Below, piece by piece: positions 18,645-26,432 of a stretch of DNA of 64,000 bases (positions are counted from its first letter, which is position 1; each line of letters begins with the position of its first letter). Made by a program: the position numbers and the translations under genes. The DNA lies in assembly GCA_963817515.1 (NCBI GenBank), contig CAWFPJ010000001.1, forward strand, positions 124,001 through 188,000, read 5' to 3'. The notes beneath the pieces were generated by a model. It searched no databases, was not told where the DNA came from, and was given only the letters and a program-made list of their open reading frames with translations. The DNA comes from DATMNI01 sp963817515 (lineage in GTDB: Bacteria > Acidobacteriota > Terriglobia > Bryobacterales > Bryobacteraceae).

Positions 18645-20072
18645 ATGCAGAGACTGTATCGGATGTTTAAAGGGATCGTGGCTGTTGCCGCCATGAGCGG
18701 GATCTTGGGTGTTGTCCCAGGCATTTTTGTCCTATCAACGGGCACTGCCCAGCTAGCCAGCGCGCAGGCCGCACCCGAAAAGAAGGTCAAAGATCAAGGT
18801 GAGTACGACATCTACAACCAGGTTCTCAAAGACGCCGATCCAGTGAAGCAGATTCAGGATCTGGATACCTGGACCCAGAAATACCCGGACTCCGACTACA
18901 AGAACGACGACCGCCCGTACCTTTATATCCAGGCCTATAACAAGGCCAAGCAGCCGGCGAAGGTCCTCGAACTCGGCGACCAACTGATGTCCAAGGACCT
19001 GAAGACTGTTTTCAAGAACGATCAGCAGATTCTCACAATTCTGTTCACCATCTGCGTCAACCTTGCCGCCATCCCGGCGCCCACGCCTCCGCAGTTCGCC
19101 ACTGGCGACAAGGCCGCGCACGCGCTGCAGCAATTCATCCCAACCTTCTTCACCGCCGCCAATAAGCCCGCCGGTGCCACCGATGCCGCCTGGAACGAAG
19201 GCCGCACGACTATGGAAAAAGTGGCCCGCGATACGCTGATGTTTATCGCCACGAAACCTGGAGCGGACGCCATGAACCGCTACGCCACGTCCAAAGATCC
19301 CAAGGATTGCGTGGCCGCTGAAGGCGACTACCGGAAGGCGCTCGAACAGTACGCCGACAACGCGGCGATTGCCTATCAACTGGGCCGCGCTCTGCGCTGC
19401 CAGCAGGCCGCCAGCCCGGAGAAAGTCCCGCAGGCGATTTATGAATTTGCGCGCGCGGCGGCCATCGATCCCACGCTGGGAGGGACCATGGATGCCAAGG
19501 CTCTGCAGACGTACCTGGAGAATGCCTACAGCGGCTATCACGGCAGCCTGGACGGACTGGACCAGCTTAAGCAGCAGGCCAAAGCCTCCCCGCTTCCACC
19601 GGCCGGCTTCACCATCGAAACGGCCTCCGCCATTGCGCAAAAGAAGCAGGCTGAGTTTGAACAGAGCAACCCGCAACTGGCCCTGTGGATGAAAATCAAG
19701 GGCGCGCTTTCGGACACCAATGGCGAACAGTATTTCGCTGGAACGCTGAAGGATTCAGCCGTTCCGAAACTCAAAGGTACGCTGGTGGAAGCCAAGCCGG
19801 CATGCCGGCCGAAGGAGCTGCTGGTAGCCATTCCCGAACCCAATCAGCAGGGAGCCCTGCGCCCGGAAATCACTTTGAAACTGGACGCCGCGCTGACCGG
19901 CAAGCCCGAAACGGGAACGGAAATCCAGTGGGAAGGCGTGCCCGCCGCGTTCACTAAGGACCCGGCCTTCATGCTGACCATGGAAACCGAGAAAGCCAAG
20001 ATTGAGGGCTTGAAAACGACTCCTTGTGCTGGCGCGGTTCAGAAGAAAAGCGCCCCCAAGAAAAAGCAGTAG
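18645..20072 (+). CDS. Secreted protein of unknown function, tandem paralogue 2
   Basis: The ATG follows a good GGGAGG site. A signal peptide ends near ASAQA. Like paralogue 1 it has helical repeats (YPDSDYKNDDRPYLYIQAYN, AIAYQLGRALRCQQAASPEK), the conserved block LSDTNGEQYFAGTLKDSAVP and EAKPACRPKELLVA, and a lysine-rich end. At 475 residues it is slightly longer. The codons of the conserved block differ at many silent positions, so the identity reflects selection on the protein rather than a recent duplication. No motif reveals the function. Confidence 0.75.
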   Translation: MQRLYRMFKGIVAVAAMSGILGVVPGIFVLSTGTAQLASAQAAPEKKVKDQGEYDIYNQVLKDADPVKQIQDLDTWTQKYPDSDYKNDDRPYLYIQAYNKAKQPAKVLELGDQLMSKDLKTVFKNDQQILTILFTICVNLAAIPAPTPPQFATGDKAAHALQQFIPTFFTAANKPAGATDAAWNEGRTTMEKVARDTLMFIATKPGADAMNRYATSKDPKDCVAAEGDYRKALEQYADNAAIAYQLGRALRCQQAASPEKVPQAIYEFARAAAIDPTLGGTMDAKALQTYLENAYSGYHGSLDGLDQLKQQAKASPLPPAGFTIETASAIAQKKQAEFEQSNPQLALWMKIKGALSDTNGEQYFAGTLKDSAVPKLKGTLVEAKPACRPKELLVAIPEPNQQGALRPEITLKLDAALTGKPETGTEIQWEGVPAAFTKDPAFMLTMETEKAKIEGLKTTPCAGAVQKKSAPKKKQ

Positions 20073-20120
20073 GTTCCGTGTTGGTGGCGCGGGCGGTTTC
20101 GCCCAATGTCACTTAGTTTT

Positions 20121-20197
20121 GGTAGCGCCGGCAATCTTGTTGCCGGTGATTGCCGGATGCTGAATAACCCACCGGCAACAAGATTGCCGGCGCTACC
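20121..20197. repeat. Perfect 28-bp inverted repeat with 21-bp loop
   Basis: The arms 20121-20148 and 20170-20197 are exact reverse complements; the left arm starts GGTAGCGCCGGCAATCTTGT. No T-run follows either arm. It resembles a REP/MITE-type intergenic palindrome rather than a simple terminator. It lies in the 220-base gap between paralogue 2 and the VOC gene, which otherwise shows nothing. Confidence 0.7.
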
Positions 20198-20292
20198 GGG
20201 AAAGCTCGTTACTGGTTCACTTGGTATTCGCTGTAACAGATCTCCAGGTGGTTTACTGAAGACCGCCTCAGCTGCAGTGCAAATTTACGCCT

Positions 20293-20610
20293 ATGATTTC
20301 GGGCGCACATTTGATTATCTATAGTGCGGATCCAGAGGCTGATCGAGCCTTCTTCCGTGAGGTTCTGGGCTTTCCTGCGGTGGATGCGGGCCAGGGTGGC
20401 TACCTCATGTGTGACGACGTGGCAGCCACGATTCAAACCCTGGAAAGACAAAAGGTCAAATGCGATCCGGTGGCAGACCTGGGCTGGGGCCTGCTGACGA
20501 ACTTGTCCTTGCCAGGAGGCGGCAGGCTCGGCTTGTACCAGCCCAGACACCCGGTGGCAGCACGAAAAGACGGAGCTGAGCCTGCGCCTTCGCGAAATTC
20601 GGTACTTTAG
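20293..20610 (+). CDS. VOC-family (glyoxalase/bleomycin-resistance fold) protein, short
   Basis: HLIIYSADPEADRAFFREVL followed by GFPAVDAG is the first strand-helix module of this metal-binding fold, and LMCDDVAATIQTLERQKVKC, then LPGGGRLGLYQPRHP, is the second. The segment that normally links them, around 20-25 residues of beta strand, is missing: VDAGQGG runs straight into YLMCDD. The frame stays open, so the deletion is in-frame. The protein may not fold normally. The substrate is unknown. It overlaps the next, convergent gene by four bases. Confidence 0.7.
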   Translation: MISGAHLIIYSADPEADRAFFREVLGFPAVDAGQGGYLMCDDVAATIQTLERQKVKCDPVADLGWGLLTNLSLPGGGRLGLYQPRHPVAARKDGAEPAPSRNSVL

Positions 20611-20852
20611 CTGCGCCGCGCGGGAGCCGTGTTGAAATGATCCGCTTTGACCGGCTTGGTGTTGGCCAGCACCAGGCTAAAGACGAAGCGCTCAATCGGG
20701 CTCAGCGAATTGCCGGCCTGATCCAGATCGCGGAAATAACGCCGGAAGGTCTGAGCCGAGCTTGCGACATGGCAGTATACGGGCGAGTAGGAAACGGCCG
20801 TAACCGTCAATACCAGCGCCACCACCGCGACGATGTAAGCTCTTCGGATCAT
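20607..20852 (-). CDS. Small exported or membrane-anchored protein, unknown
   Basis: The 81-residue product has one N-terminal hydrophobic segment (YIVAVVALVLTVTAVSYS), then a hydrophilic part with SAQTFRRYFRDLDQAGNSLS. It could be a signal peptide or an anchor. No family is recognised and no strong ribosome-binding site is seen. The amphipathic, non-repetitive sequence suggests real coding. It is convergent with the VOC gene. Confidence 0.5.
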   Translation of the reverse strand: MIRRAYIVAVVALVLTVTAVSYSPVYCHVASSAQTFRRYFRDLDQAGNSLSPIERFVFSLVLANTKPVKADHFNTAPARRS

Positions 20853-20995
20853 CTACAGGTAAGACGACGGGACCCTGGCGGCCGTTAGCAGCTTCACAAA
20901 TCTTAACTTAACTTCGATAGTGTTTCCGGGACGCCGGTCCGCCTCTTGCGTGCCCTGATACAATAGAGTCAAGAAGTTGAGTTTTCAAGAGCAAT

Positions 20996-21349
20996 ATGCC
21001 GCTTTACGATTACCGATGCCACAAATGTGGCCAAACGTTTGAGGTTCGGCAGAAGTTCGCCGACAAATTACTGACGGAACACGAGGGCTGCGGCGGTGAG
21101 TTGGAACGGTTGATTTCCGCGCCGGCGCTGCAGTTCAAGGGCACCGGCTGGTACGTGACCGACTACGGCAAGAATGGCAAGCTGCCTTCGGCCAACGGAA
21201 AATCGGATTCCAAGTCCGAATCAAAACCGGAGTCCAAATCCGAATCGAAGCCGGAATCCAAATCCGAATCGAAATCGAAATCGGAAACCAAGTCTGAATC
21301 CAAGAGCGAAAGCAAACCGTCCCCGTCGACGTCCTCGTCGGAGAAATAG
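20996..21349 (+). CDS. FmdB-type zinc ribbon protein with Ser-Lys-Glu tail
   Basis: The N-terminal 45 residues are a FmdB/putative regulatory zinc ribbon: MPLYDYRCHKCGQTFEVRQK, then a Cys in EGCGGELERLIS, giving the CxxC plus single-Cys pattern of the family. A short linker leads to a tail of about 45 residues built almost only of Ser, Lys and Glu (KSESKPESKSE-type units), ending SSSEK. The tail should be disordered. Function in this family is unproven. TACAAT at 20957-20962 is a likely -10 box. Confidence 0.85.
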   Translation: MPLYDYRCHKCGQTFEVRQKFADKLLTEHEGCGGELERLISAPALQFKGTGWYVTDYGKNGKLPSANGKSDSKSESKPESKSESKPESKSESKSKSETKSESKSESKPSPSTSSSEK

Positions 21350-21357
21350 CTTCCCGG

Positions 21358-21879
21358 TTAAATCAGGTTCCTGCCTGCGCCGGCCGCATGGCAATCAAAG
21401 CCCGCGGCGCGAGCGTCAGAACCTGGAAATATCCGTGGCGCCGCAGCGCGTCCGAATGCTGCCAGGCTGGACTTCATCGCCTCTTTGCGAATTCCATCGG
21501 CCCAACGCTGTAGCATGCCGTCGGTTCGTGGAGCCGCGGCAGGCCGAACACTGCGCGACTGCGTGCGAAATTCATATTTGTCGACGGAACAGACGGTCTT
21601 GCGTCCTACACTCCGCAGCACGCGTCCGAAGACGATCAGCCGCATGAGACACGTCTCGTCCAGCAGCACGGGCCAACCGATTGAAAGTTCCACGAAGGCA
21701 CCCGGCTTCAACTGCTGTTCCGCAGCGAATGCCACGCCGCCGCTTCCCACGTTGATGGTGTGACCGGTGCCGGACGAAATCATGGTGCCGTCCTCGACCA
21801 CCTTATAGCGCAGTTCACGCTCGATCTCAAAGCGGAATTTAGTCCGCCGCTCATTTTGTTTGCCGCTTTTCAGTTCCAT
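21358..21879 (-). CDS. PilZ-domain protein
   Basis: PilZ domains bind cyclic di-GMP and alter motility or exopolysaccharide output. The start chosen, ATG at 21879, gives MELKSGKQNERRTKFRFEIE, where the RRTKFRFE segment corresponds to the RxxxR ligand motif; HTINVGSGGVAF corresponds to the (D/N)xSxxG motif. The C-terminal third, rich in Ala and Arg, is unlike a domain and may be disordered. An upstream in-frame start at 21945 is less likely. It lies alone between convergent and divergent neighbours. Confidence 0.8.
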   Translation of the reverse strand: MELKSGKQNERRTKFRFEIERELRYKVVEDGTMISSGTGHTINVGSGGVAFAAEQQLKPGAFVELSIGWPVLLDETCLMRLIVFGRVLRSVGRKTVCSVDKYEFRTQSRSVRPAAAPRTDGMLQRWADGIRKEAMKSSLAAFGRAAAPRIFPGSDARAAGFDCHAAGAGRNLI

Positions 21880-21960
21880 TGTGGATCGGTACCTCCGCCG
21901 ATTCTCAATCCATTCAATGCACTTGATTACCCGAACATCAATCATAGTAAATTCAGTTAC

Positions 21961-21988
21961 TTACAACCTCATGACAAAGAGGTTGTAA
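21961..21988. promoter_or_regulatory. 28-bp inverted repeat, candidate operator upstream of the PilZ gene
   Basis: TTACAACCTC at 21961-21970 pairs perfectly with GAGGTTGTAA at 21979-21988 around an eight-base spacer. It lies 82-109 bases before the PilZ-gene start. With no gene running into it, a regulator site is more likely than a terminator. Confidence 0.4.
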
Positions 21989-22139
21989 ATTTGGTAGACA
22001 CATAAAGCTGGGCACGGTGGACATCTGGTTTACAGGCCTGGTGATGGTACGTGACACCGTCCTCCATCGGATTTGGCCTGCCCGCTTTGGCTTGAAGTTG
22101 TTTGGCATGATCATCTGGAAAAATGATGGTTACGTTCAC
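21969..22139 (-). pseudogene. Possible remnant of an antitoxin-like gene
   Basis: From a GTG at 22139 the minus strand reads VNVTIIFPDDHAKQLQAKAG, which resembles the N-terminus of UPF0175 or similar DNA-binding antitoxins (a beta strand, then PDD and an amphipathic helix). The following residues do not continue the family, and no toxin gene is nearby. It could be chance. Confidence 0.25.
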
Positions 22140-22240
22140 GGCCCCACCGTTACAGGCACGCGACATCTTCGCGTCTGAACGCGGCTGAAAATTTTCGATT
22201 CACCGACGGGGATTTTCGAACAATAAACCCGCGTCAACTG

Positions 22241-22246
22241 TATAAT
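22241..22246 (+). promoter_or_regulatory. -10 box immediately before groES
   Basis: A consensus TATAAT ends seven bases before the groES ATG, which would place the transcription start at or next to the ATG. No clear -35 at 17 bases is seen. Confidence 0.45.
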
Positions 22247-22253
22247 TGAAGAC

Positions 22254-22541
22254 ATGGATTTACGTCCTCTACACGATCGAGTGCTGGTGAAACGGCTGGA
22301 TGAAGGTGAACAAAAACAGGGCGGGATCATCATTCCCGACACCGCCAAGGAGAAGCCGCAACAGGCCGAAGTAAAGGCTGTGGGCAGCGGCAAGCTTCTG
22401 GATTCGGGTGAGCGCGCGCCGGTGGACGTGAAGCCGGGCGACCGCATCCTGTTCGGCAAGTATTCCGGCGCCGACATCAAAGTGGCTGGAGACGAGTACC
22501 TGATCCTGCGCGAGGATGAGATTCTCGGGGTCTTGGAATAG
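22254..22541 (+). CDS. groES: Co-chaperonin GroES (Hsp10)
   Basis: GroES forms the heptameric lid on the GroEL folding chamber in the cytoplasm. The 95-residue protein has the family N-terminus (LRPLHDRVLVKRLDE), the mobile loop region EQKQGGIIIPDTAKEKPQQA and the C-terminal IKVAGDEYLILREDEILGVL. groEL does not follow, which is unusual, since most bacteria keep the pair together; the next gene is a Skp-like protein. The start has only a weak GAAG upstream. Confidence 0.95.
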   Translation: MDLRPLHDRVLVKRLDEGEQKQGGIIIPDTAKEKPQQAEVKAVGSGKLLDSGERAPVDVKPGDRILFGKYSGADIKVAGDEYLILREDEILGVLE

Positions 22542-22582
22542 CTGTGTTAGTCTAAATTCATATCAAGTCTAGGAGTTGTTTC

Positions 22583-23137
22583 ATGTCTTTTAGGATGGGG
22601 CTCAGGCCGCTATGGGCTTGCTCCGCGCTATTTGCAGTCAGCCAGATCGCGCCCGCGCAGACCAAGGTCGCGGTGATTAACCTGCAGCGCGCGGTTCTTG
22701 AATCGGCCGAAATCAAAGCGGCGTCGGCCGCCATGGAAGTCAAGTACAAACCGCGGGTCTCCGAGATCGACCAACTAAACAAGGAAGTCGCCGCCATTCA
22801 GCAGAACCTCCAGACCAATTCCGGCAAGCTTACCGCGCAAGCCGAGGCCGACCTGAGCGCTCAGGCTCAGCGCAAGCAGCGCGACATACAGCGCAAGCAG
22901 GAGGATCTGCAGGCCGATGTGGACCGCGAGCGCAACGAAATCCTGCAAAAGAGCAGCGTCAAGATGAGCGCCGTGGTTAGGAAACTGGCCGAATCGAAGG
23001 GCCTCGACGTTGTGGTCGACGCCCCTTACACGGTTTATTTCAAAGAGGCGCTCGAGATCACGGCCGAGGCCATCGTCGCATACGACAAAGAGAATCCAGC
23101 TCCTGGGGGTGCTATCGCGCCGTCCAAGCCGAAGTGA
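22583..23137 (+). CDS. OmpH/Skp family periplasmic chaperone
   Basis: Skp holds unfolded outer-membrane proteins during transit through the periplasm. A signal peptide ends near SQIAPAQ. The mature part starts KVAVINLQRAVLESAE, the short strand of the family, and continues as a long coiled coil rich in Gln, Lys and Glu (about residues 55-135, VAAIQQNLQTN to RERNEILQKSS), then LDVVVDAPYTVYFKE closes the body. At 184 residues it is typical. RBS-like AGGAG precedes the ATG. It lies 41 bases after groES and may be co-transcribed. Confidence 0.88.
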   Translation: MSFRMGLRPLWACSALFAVSQIAPAQTKVAVINLQRAVLESAEIKAASAAMEVKYKPRVSEIDQLNKEVAAIQQNLQTNSGKLTAQAEADLSAQAQRKQRDIQRKQEDLQADVDRERNEILQKSSVKMSAVVRKLAESKGLDVVVDAPYTVYFKEALEITAEAIVAYDKENPAPGGAIAPSKPK

Positions 23138-23154
23138 GCCATAATTTAGATTAG

Positions 23155-23598
23155 ATGGCCGGCTATCTCGACAATTACGGCGCAGGCGAGGAGCGGCGGG
23201 AGAAGATCATCAAGACCGCGGTGATCTCGCTGGTATCATTGGTGGCGCTGGCTGGCGTGCTCTTTTTTGTGTTCCACAATTACCGGGAGGAACGCCAGGT
23301 CAAGCAATTCTTCGATCGGTTGGCCGCGCATGACTACAAGGGCGCGTATGCCTTGTTCGGCTGTACCGACGAAAAGCCGTGCCGGGACTACGCATTCAAC
23401 AGGTTTATGGAAGACTGGGGACCCGGGAGCGGCCGGAACGATACGTCGCACTTCCGGATCTCGAAGAGCCGCTCCTGCGGCTCGGGCGTAATCCTCACGG
23501 TGGATTTCGGCAGGAATCAGGAAGAAAAACTCTGGGTCGAGCGGAAGGACATGGCCATCGGATTCTCCCCCTTCCCCGGTTGTCCGTCAGGGATGTAA
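23155..23598 (+). CDS. Single-pass membrane protein of unknown function
   Basis: The 147-residue product has a short cytoplasmic N-terminus, one membrane helix (about residues 23-43, TAVISLVSLVALAGVLFFVF), then an outer domain starting REERQVKQFFDRLAAHDYKG, which resembles small NTF2-like or DUF4019-type folds. Cysteines in FGCTDEKPCRDY, SCGSG and PGCPSG could form disulfides. The family is not recognised with certainty. It follows skp by 17 bases. Confidence 0.65.
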   Translation: MAGYLDNYGAGEERREKIIKTAVISLVSLVALAGVLFFVFHNYREERQVKQFFDRLAAHDYKGAYALFGCTDEKPCRDYAFNRFMEDWGPGSGRNDTSHFRISKSRSCGSGVILTVDFGRNQEEKLWVERKDMAIGFSPFPGCPSGM

Positions 23599-23675
23599 AG
23601 TAGGATAGGTCTCCCGGCCTGTCTGGCCCTTCGGGGGCCTGTTAGAATTGAACGCAAGGCAGAGAGCACAACGTT

Positions 23676-24797
23676 ATGGAAACGATTGCCGCGGGTCTGG
23701 AAGGCGTTATCGCCGGCGAATCTGAGATTTGTTACATCGATGGATACCAGGGTATCCTCAGCTACCGCGGCTACAACATTCACACGCTGGCGGACAACGC
23801 AATCTTCGAGGAAGTCATCTTCCTGCTCTGGAACGGCTGGCTGCCCAAGCCGGCTGAACTCGATCAGCTCAAGAAAGACCTGGTGGCCGCGCGCGGCTTG
23901 CCGGCGCCGGTGGTCGAGTTCCTGCGCAGCGTGCCTAAGGCGAACCCCATGGACGTGCTGCGCACCGCGGTATCCATGCTCGGGCTGTATGACCCCGAAG
24001 CCCAGGATATGTCGGTCGAAGCCAACCACCGCAAGGCCGTCCGGCTGATGTCCAAGACCGCTGACATCGTCACATCCTATGACCGGCTGCGCAACGGCAA
24101 GCCCGTGATAGAAGGCGATTCGAAGTTGGGCTTCGCTGCGAACTTCCTGTACACTCTGACCGGCAAGCGGCCCGACGACGTGATGGAGCGCGCCTTCGAC
24201 GTGGCCCTGATCCTGCACGCCGATCACGAACTGAACGCTTCCACCTTCGCCGCCCGCGTAGTGGCGGCCACATTGTCCGATATTTATTCGGCGATCACCG
24301 CGGGCATCGGCGCTCTGAAAGGCCCGCTGCACGGAGGCGCCAACCAGGACGTGATCAAATGGCTGCTGAACCTGGGCGATGAGGACGCCGCCGTGAAAGC
24401 GGTTAAGGACAGTCTCGACCGCCACGTGAAAATCCCAGGTTTCGGCCACCGCGTGTACCGCACCGAAGATCCGCGCGCCACCCACCTGCGCGTGCTCTCG
24501 GAGGAATTGGGCAAGCGCACCGGCCACGAAAAGCTCTACCGGCTTTCGTCGCGCATGGAACAGACCGTTAAACAGGCCAAGGGTCTGCTTCCGAACGTGG
24601 ACTTCTACTCCGCCTCCGCATACTATTCGCTGGGCATTCCGATCGACATCTACACTCCGATTTTCGCCGTCAGCCGCATGTCCGGTTGGACCGCCCACAT
24701 ACTCGAGCAGTACCGGAACAACCGCCTGATCCGCCCGCGCGCCGAATACAAAGGCAAACCCGACGGCCAGGCCTGGATTCCGCTCGAAGGGCGATAA
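23676..24797 (+). CDS. gltA: Citrate synthase
   Basis: The enzyme condenses acetyl-CoA with oxaloacetate at the entry to the TCA cycle. The 373-residue length fits the short bacterial/archaeal form. Catalytic residues are visible: His in GPLHGGANQDV, His in KIPGFGHRVYRTEDPRA and the later Asp in LLPNVDFYSASAYYSLGIP. N-terminal YIDGYQGILSYRGYNI is typical. A 2-methylcitrate synthase is a possible alternative, but no prp genes are nearby. TAGAAT at 23642-23647 may be the -10 box. Confidence 0.9.
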   Translation: METIAAGLEGVIAGESEICYIDGYQGILSYRGYNIHTLADNAIFEEVIFLLWNGWLPKPAELDQLKKDLVAARGLPAPVVEFLRSVPKANPMDVLRTAVSMLGLYDPEAQDMSVEANHRKAVRLMSKTADIVTSYDRLRNGKPVIEGDSKLGFAANFLYTLTGKRPDDVMERAFDVALILHADHELNASTFAARVVAATLSDIYSAITAGIGALKGPLHGGANQDVIKWLLNLGDEDAAVKAVKDSLDRHVKIPGFGHRVYRTEDPRATHLRVLSEELGKRTGHEKLYRLSSRMEQTVKQAKGLLPNVDFYSASAYYSLGIPIDIYTPIFAVSRMSGWTAHILEQYRNNRLIRPRAEYKGKPDGQAWIPLEGR

Positions 24798-24799
24798 AC

Positions 24800-25072
24800 A
24801 TGGATGAGCGGGCGTATTACAGCGAATCGCAAACCACCAAGCCGGCAACCCTGAACTGCCCCTATTGCCGGAGCGCCGAGACTTACGACCTGCACTGGGC
24901 CGTGCGCACCAAGAAGGACCGCCTTCCCGGCGGCGCCGACGAACGCGACCGCGCCAAATTCCAGAAAGCGCAAAGCTACATGGTGCTGCTGGATGACAAG
25001 GTGGCCTGCAAGAATCTCCGCTGCCGCAAGCGCTTCGACATCTCCGGCGTCAAGACGATGGCGTTTATCTAA
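24800..25072 (+). CDS. Small zinc-ribbon-like protein, unknown
   Basis: The ATG at 24800 follows the citrate synthase stop directly, with AAGG upstream; earlier in-frame starts lie inside gltA. The 90-residue product has CPYC near residue 19 and CKNLRC near 73, a split pair that could bind one zinc ion. The rest has no known motif. Tight coupling to gltA suggests co-transcription but not a shared task. Confidence 0.65.
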   Translation: MDERAYYSESQTTKPATLNCPYCRSAETYDLHWAVRTKKDRLPGGADERDRAKFQKAQSYMVLLDDKVACKNLRCRKRFDISGVKTMAFI

Positions 25073-25171
25073 TCCGCACTACCGGCCGCTTCATAAGCGC
25101 CAACACCGCCATGTGAATTTGAACTCGCGTGTCGGTAAGAGCAAGGCGGTAAAATCTGTTTGGGGGGCTTT

Positions 25172-26422
25172 ATGCCAGATCATCGTCCCAATCAGGGCGC
25201 CTTGCGGCCGCGAACGGCGGTGCTTTCCAGGGGCTTCGATCCCGCGCTTTCGGTCGGCTCCGCCCGGCCCGCGGTGTTCCGCAGTTCCACCTACGTGTTC
25301 GCCAGCCCGGAAGATGCCGAGCGCGCCTTCGCCATCACCACCGGCAAAGTCAAGCCCGCCGATGGCGAACGCGCAGACCTGATCTACTCCCGTTTCTCCC
25401 ACCCCAATGCCGAGATTCTCGAAGACCAGATTGTGCCGCTCGAAGCCGGTGCGAGCCAGGCGGCGGTCTTCAACTCAGGCATGGCGGCGATCATGACGGC
25501 GTGCTTCGCCTACGCGCGGCCGGACAGCACCCTGGTCTACACCACACCGCTCTACGGCGGCACCACGGGGCTGATCCATAATTTTCTGAAGCCCCTGGGA
25601 GTGACCGGCATCCCGGTTCGGTCGGGCGATTCGCGCGCCCTTGACGAAGCCATCGGCTCGGCGAAGAATTGCTGCATCGTCTACCTGGAGACGCCCGCCA
25701 ACCCCACCATGATTATGACCGACATCGAGCGCGCCGCCGCAGCCGCCGCCAAACATCCGGACAAGCCGGTGGTGATGGTGGACAACACGTTCATGGGGCC
25801 GACGTTTCAGCATCCGCTGCTGTTGGGTGCGGACATGGTGCTCTACTCGGCGACCAAGTACCTGGCCGGCTACAGCGACATGCTGGGCGGCGTCGCCATC
25901 ACCAGAAGCGCCGAGATGATCCAGAAAATTCGCAGCCGCCGCAGTATGTTCGGCAACATTCTGCAGCCCGACGAGTGCTGGATACTGGACGGACGGCTGC
26001 CCACCGTGTCGCTGCGCATGAACCGCCAGAGCAAGAACGCGCAGCGCATCGCGGAAGCTCTCAATGGCCACCAGAAATTAAGCCGCGTGTTTTACCCCAC
26101 GCTGTTTGACGACCCGGAGCAGAAACGCATCTACGACAAGCAGTGCGAATTTCCGGGCGGCATTTTTTCCATCGAGTTCCATGGCGGCAAGCCAGCCGCA
26201 TTTGAATTTCTGCGCAACCTGCGCCTGGCCCACAGCGCCGTCTCGCTGGGCAGCGTGGAGAGCCTGACCTGCCACCCCAAGTCCACCACCCACTCCGGCA
26301 TGACGGCCGAGGAACTGGCGGAATCGGGCGTGACCGATGGCCTGGTGCGCATCTCGGTGGGCATTGAAGACTGGCGCGACCTGCTGGCCGATTTCGAACA
26401 GGCGCTGGGAACCGTGGCATAG
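25172..26422 (+). CDS. Cys/Met-metabolism PLP-dependent enzyme (cystathionine gamma-synthase/lyase or methionine gamma-lyase type)
   Basis: Fold-type I PLP enzymes of this family handle cystathionine, homocysteine or methionine. ATG at 25172 is chosen because GGGGGG lies at the right distance; an upstream TTG at 25160 is the alternative. SSTYVFASPEDAE, YSRFSHPNAEILEDQI, the PLP-phosphate contact NSGMAAIMTA, the PLP-ring Asp in MVDNTFMGP, and the Schiff-base Lys in VLYSATKYLAGYSDMLGG are all present. SLGSVESLTCHPKSTTHSGM contacts the carboxylate. A roughly 12-residue insert after FAITTGK is unusual. Which reaction it catalyses is not certain. Confidence 0.85.
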   Translation: MPDHRPNQGALRPRTAVLSRGFDPALSVGSARPAVFRSSTYVFASPEDAERAFAITTGKVKPADGERADLIYSRFSHPNAEILEDQIVPLEAGASQAAVFNSGMAAIMTACFAYARPDSTLVYTTPLYGGTTGLIHNFLKPLGVTGIPVRSGDSRALDEAIGSAKNCCIVYLETPANPTMIMTDIERAAAAAAKHPDKPVVMVDNTFMGPTFQHPLLLGADMVLYSATKYLAGYSDMLGGVAITRSAEMIQKIRSRRSMFGNILQPDECWILDGRLPTVSLRMNRQSKNAQRIAEALNGHQKLSRVFYPTLFDDPEQKRIYDKQCEFPGGIFSIEFHGGKPAAFEFLRNLRLAHSAVSLGSVESLTCHPKSTTHSGMTAEELAESGVTDGLVRISVGIEDWRDLLADFEQALGTVA

Positions 26423-26432
26423 AAGCCGCCGG

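Larger units (their letters stand above)
21880..22253. other. 374-base gap between pilZ-type gene and groES
   Basis: This gap holds a 28-bp inverted repeat (21961-21988), a possible decayed antitoxin-like reading frame on the minus strand (21969-22139) and a -10-like box for groES (22241-22246). I see no CIRCE element, the heat-shock operator often found before groES. Nothing else is evident. Confidence 0.6.

Noticed and set aside
22142..22253. CIRCE heat-shock operator before groES
   Set aside because: No TTAGCACTC / GAGTGCTAA pair is present.
23517..24848. 443-residue open frame opposite citrate synthase
   Set aside because: Shadow of gltA; not coding by motif content.
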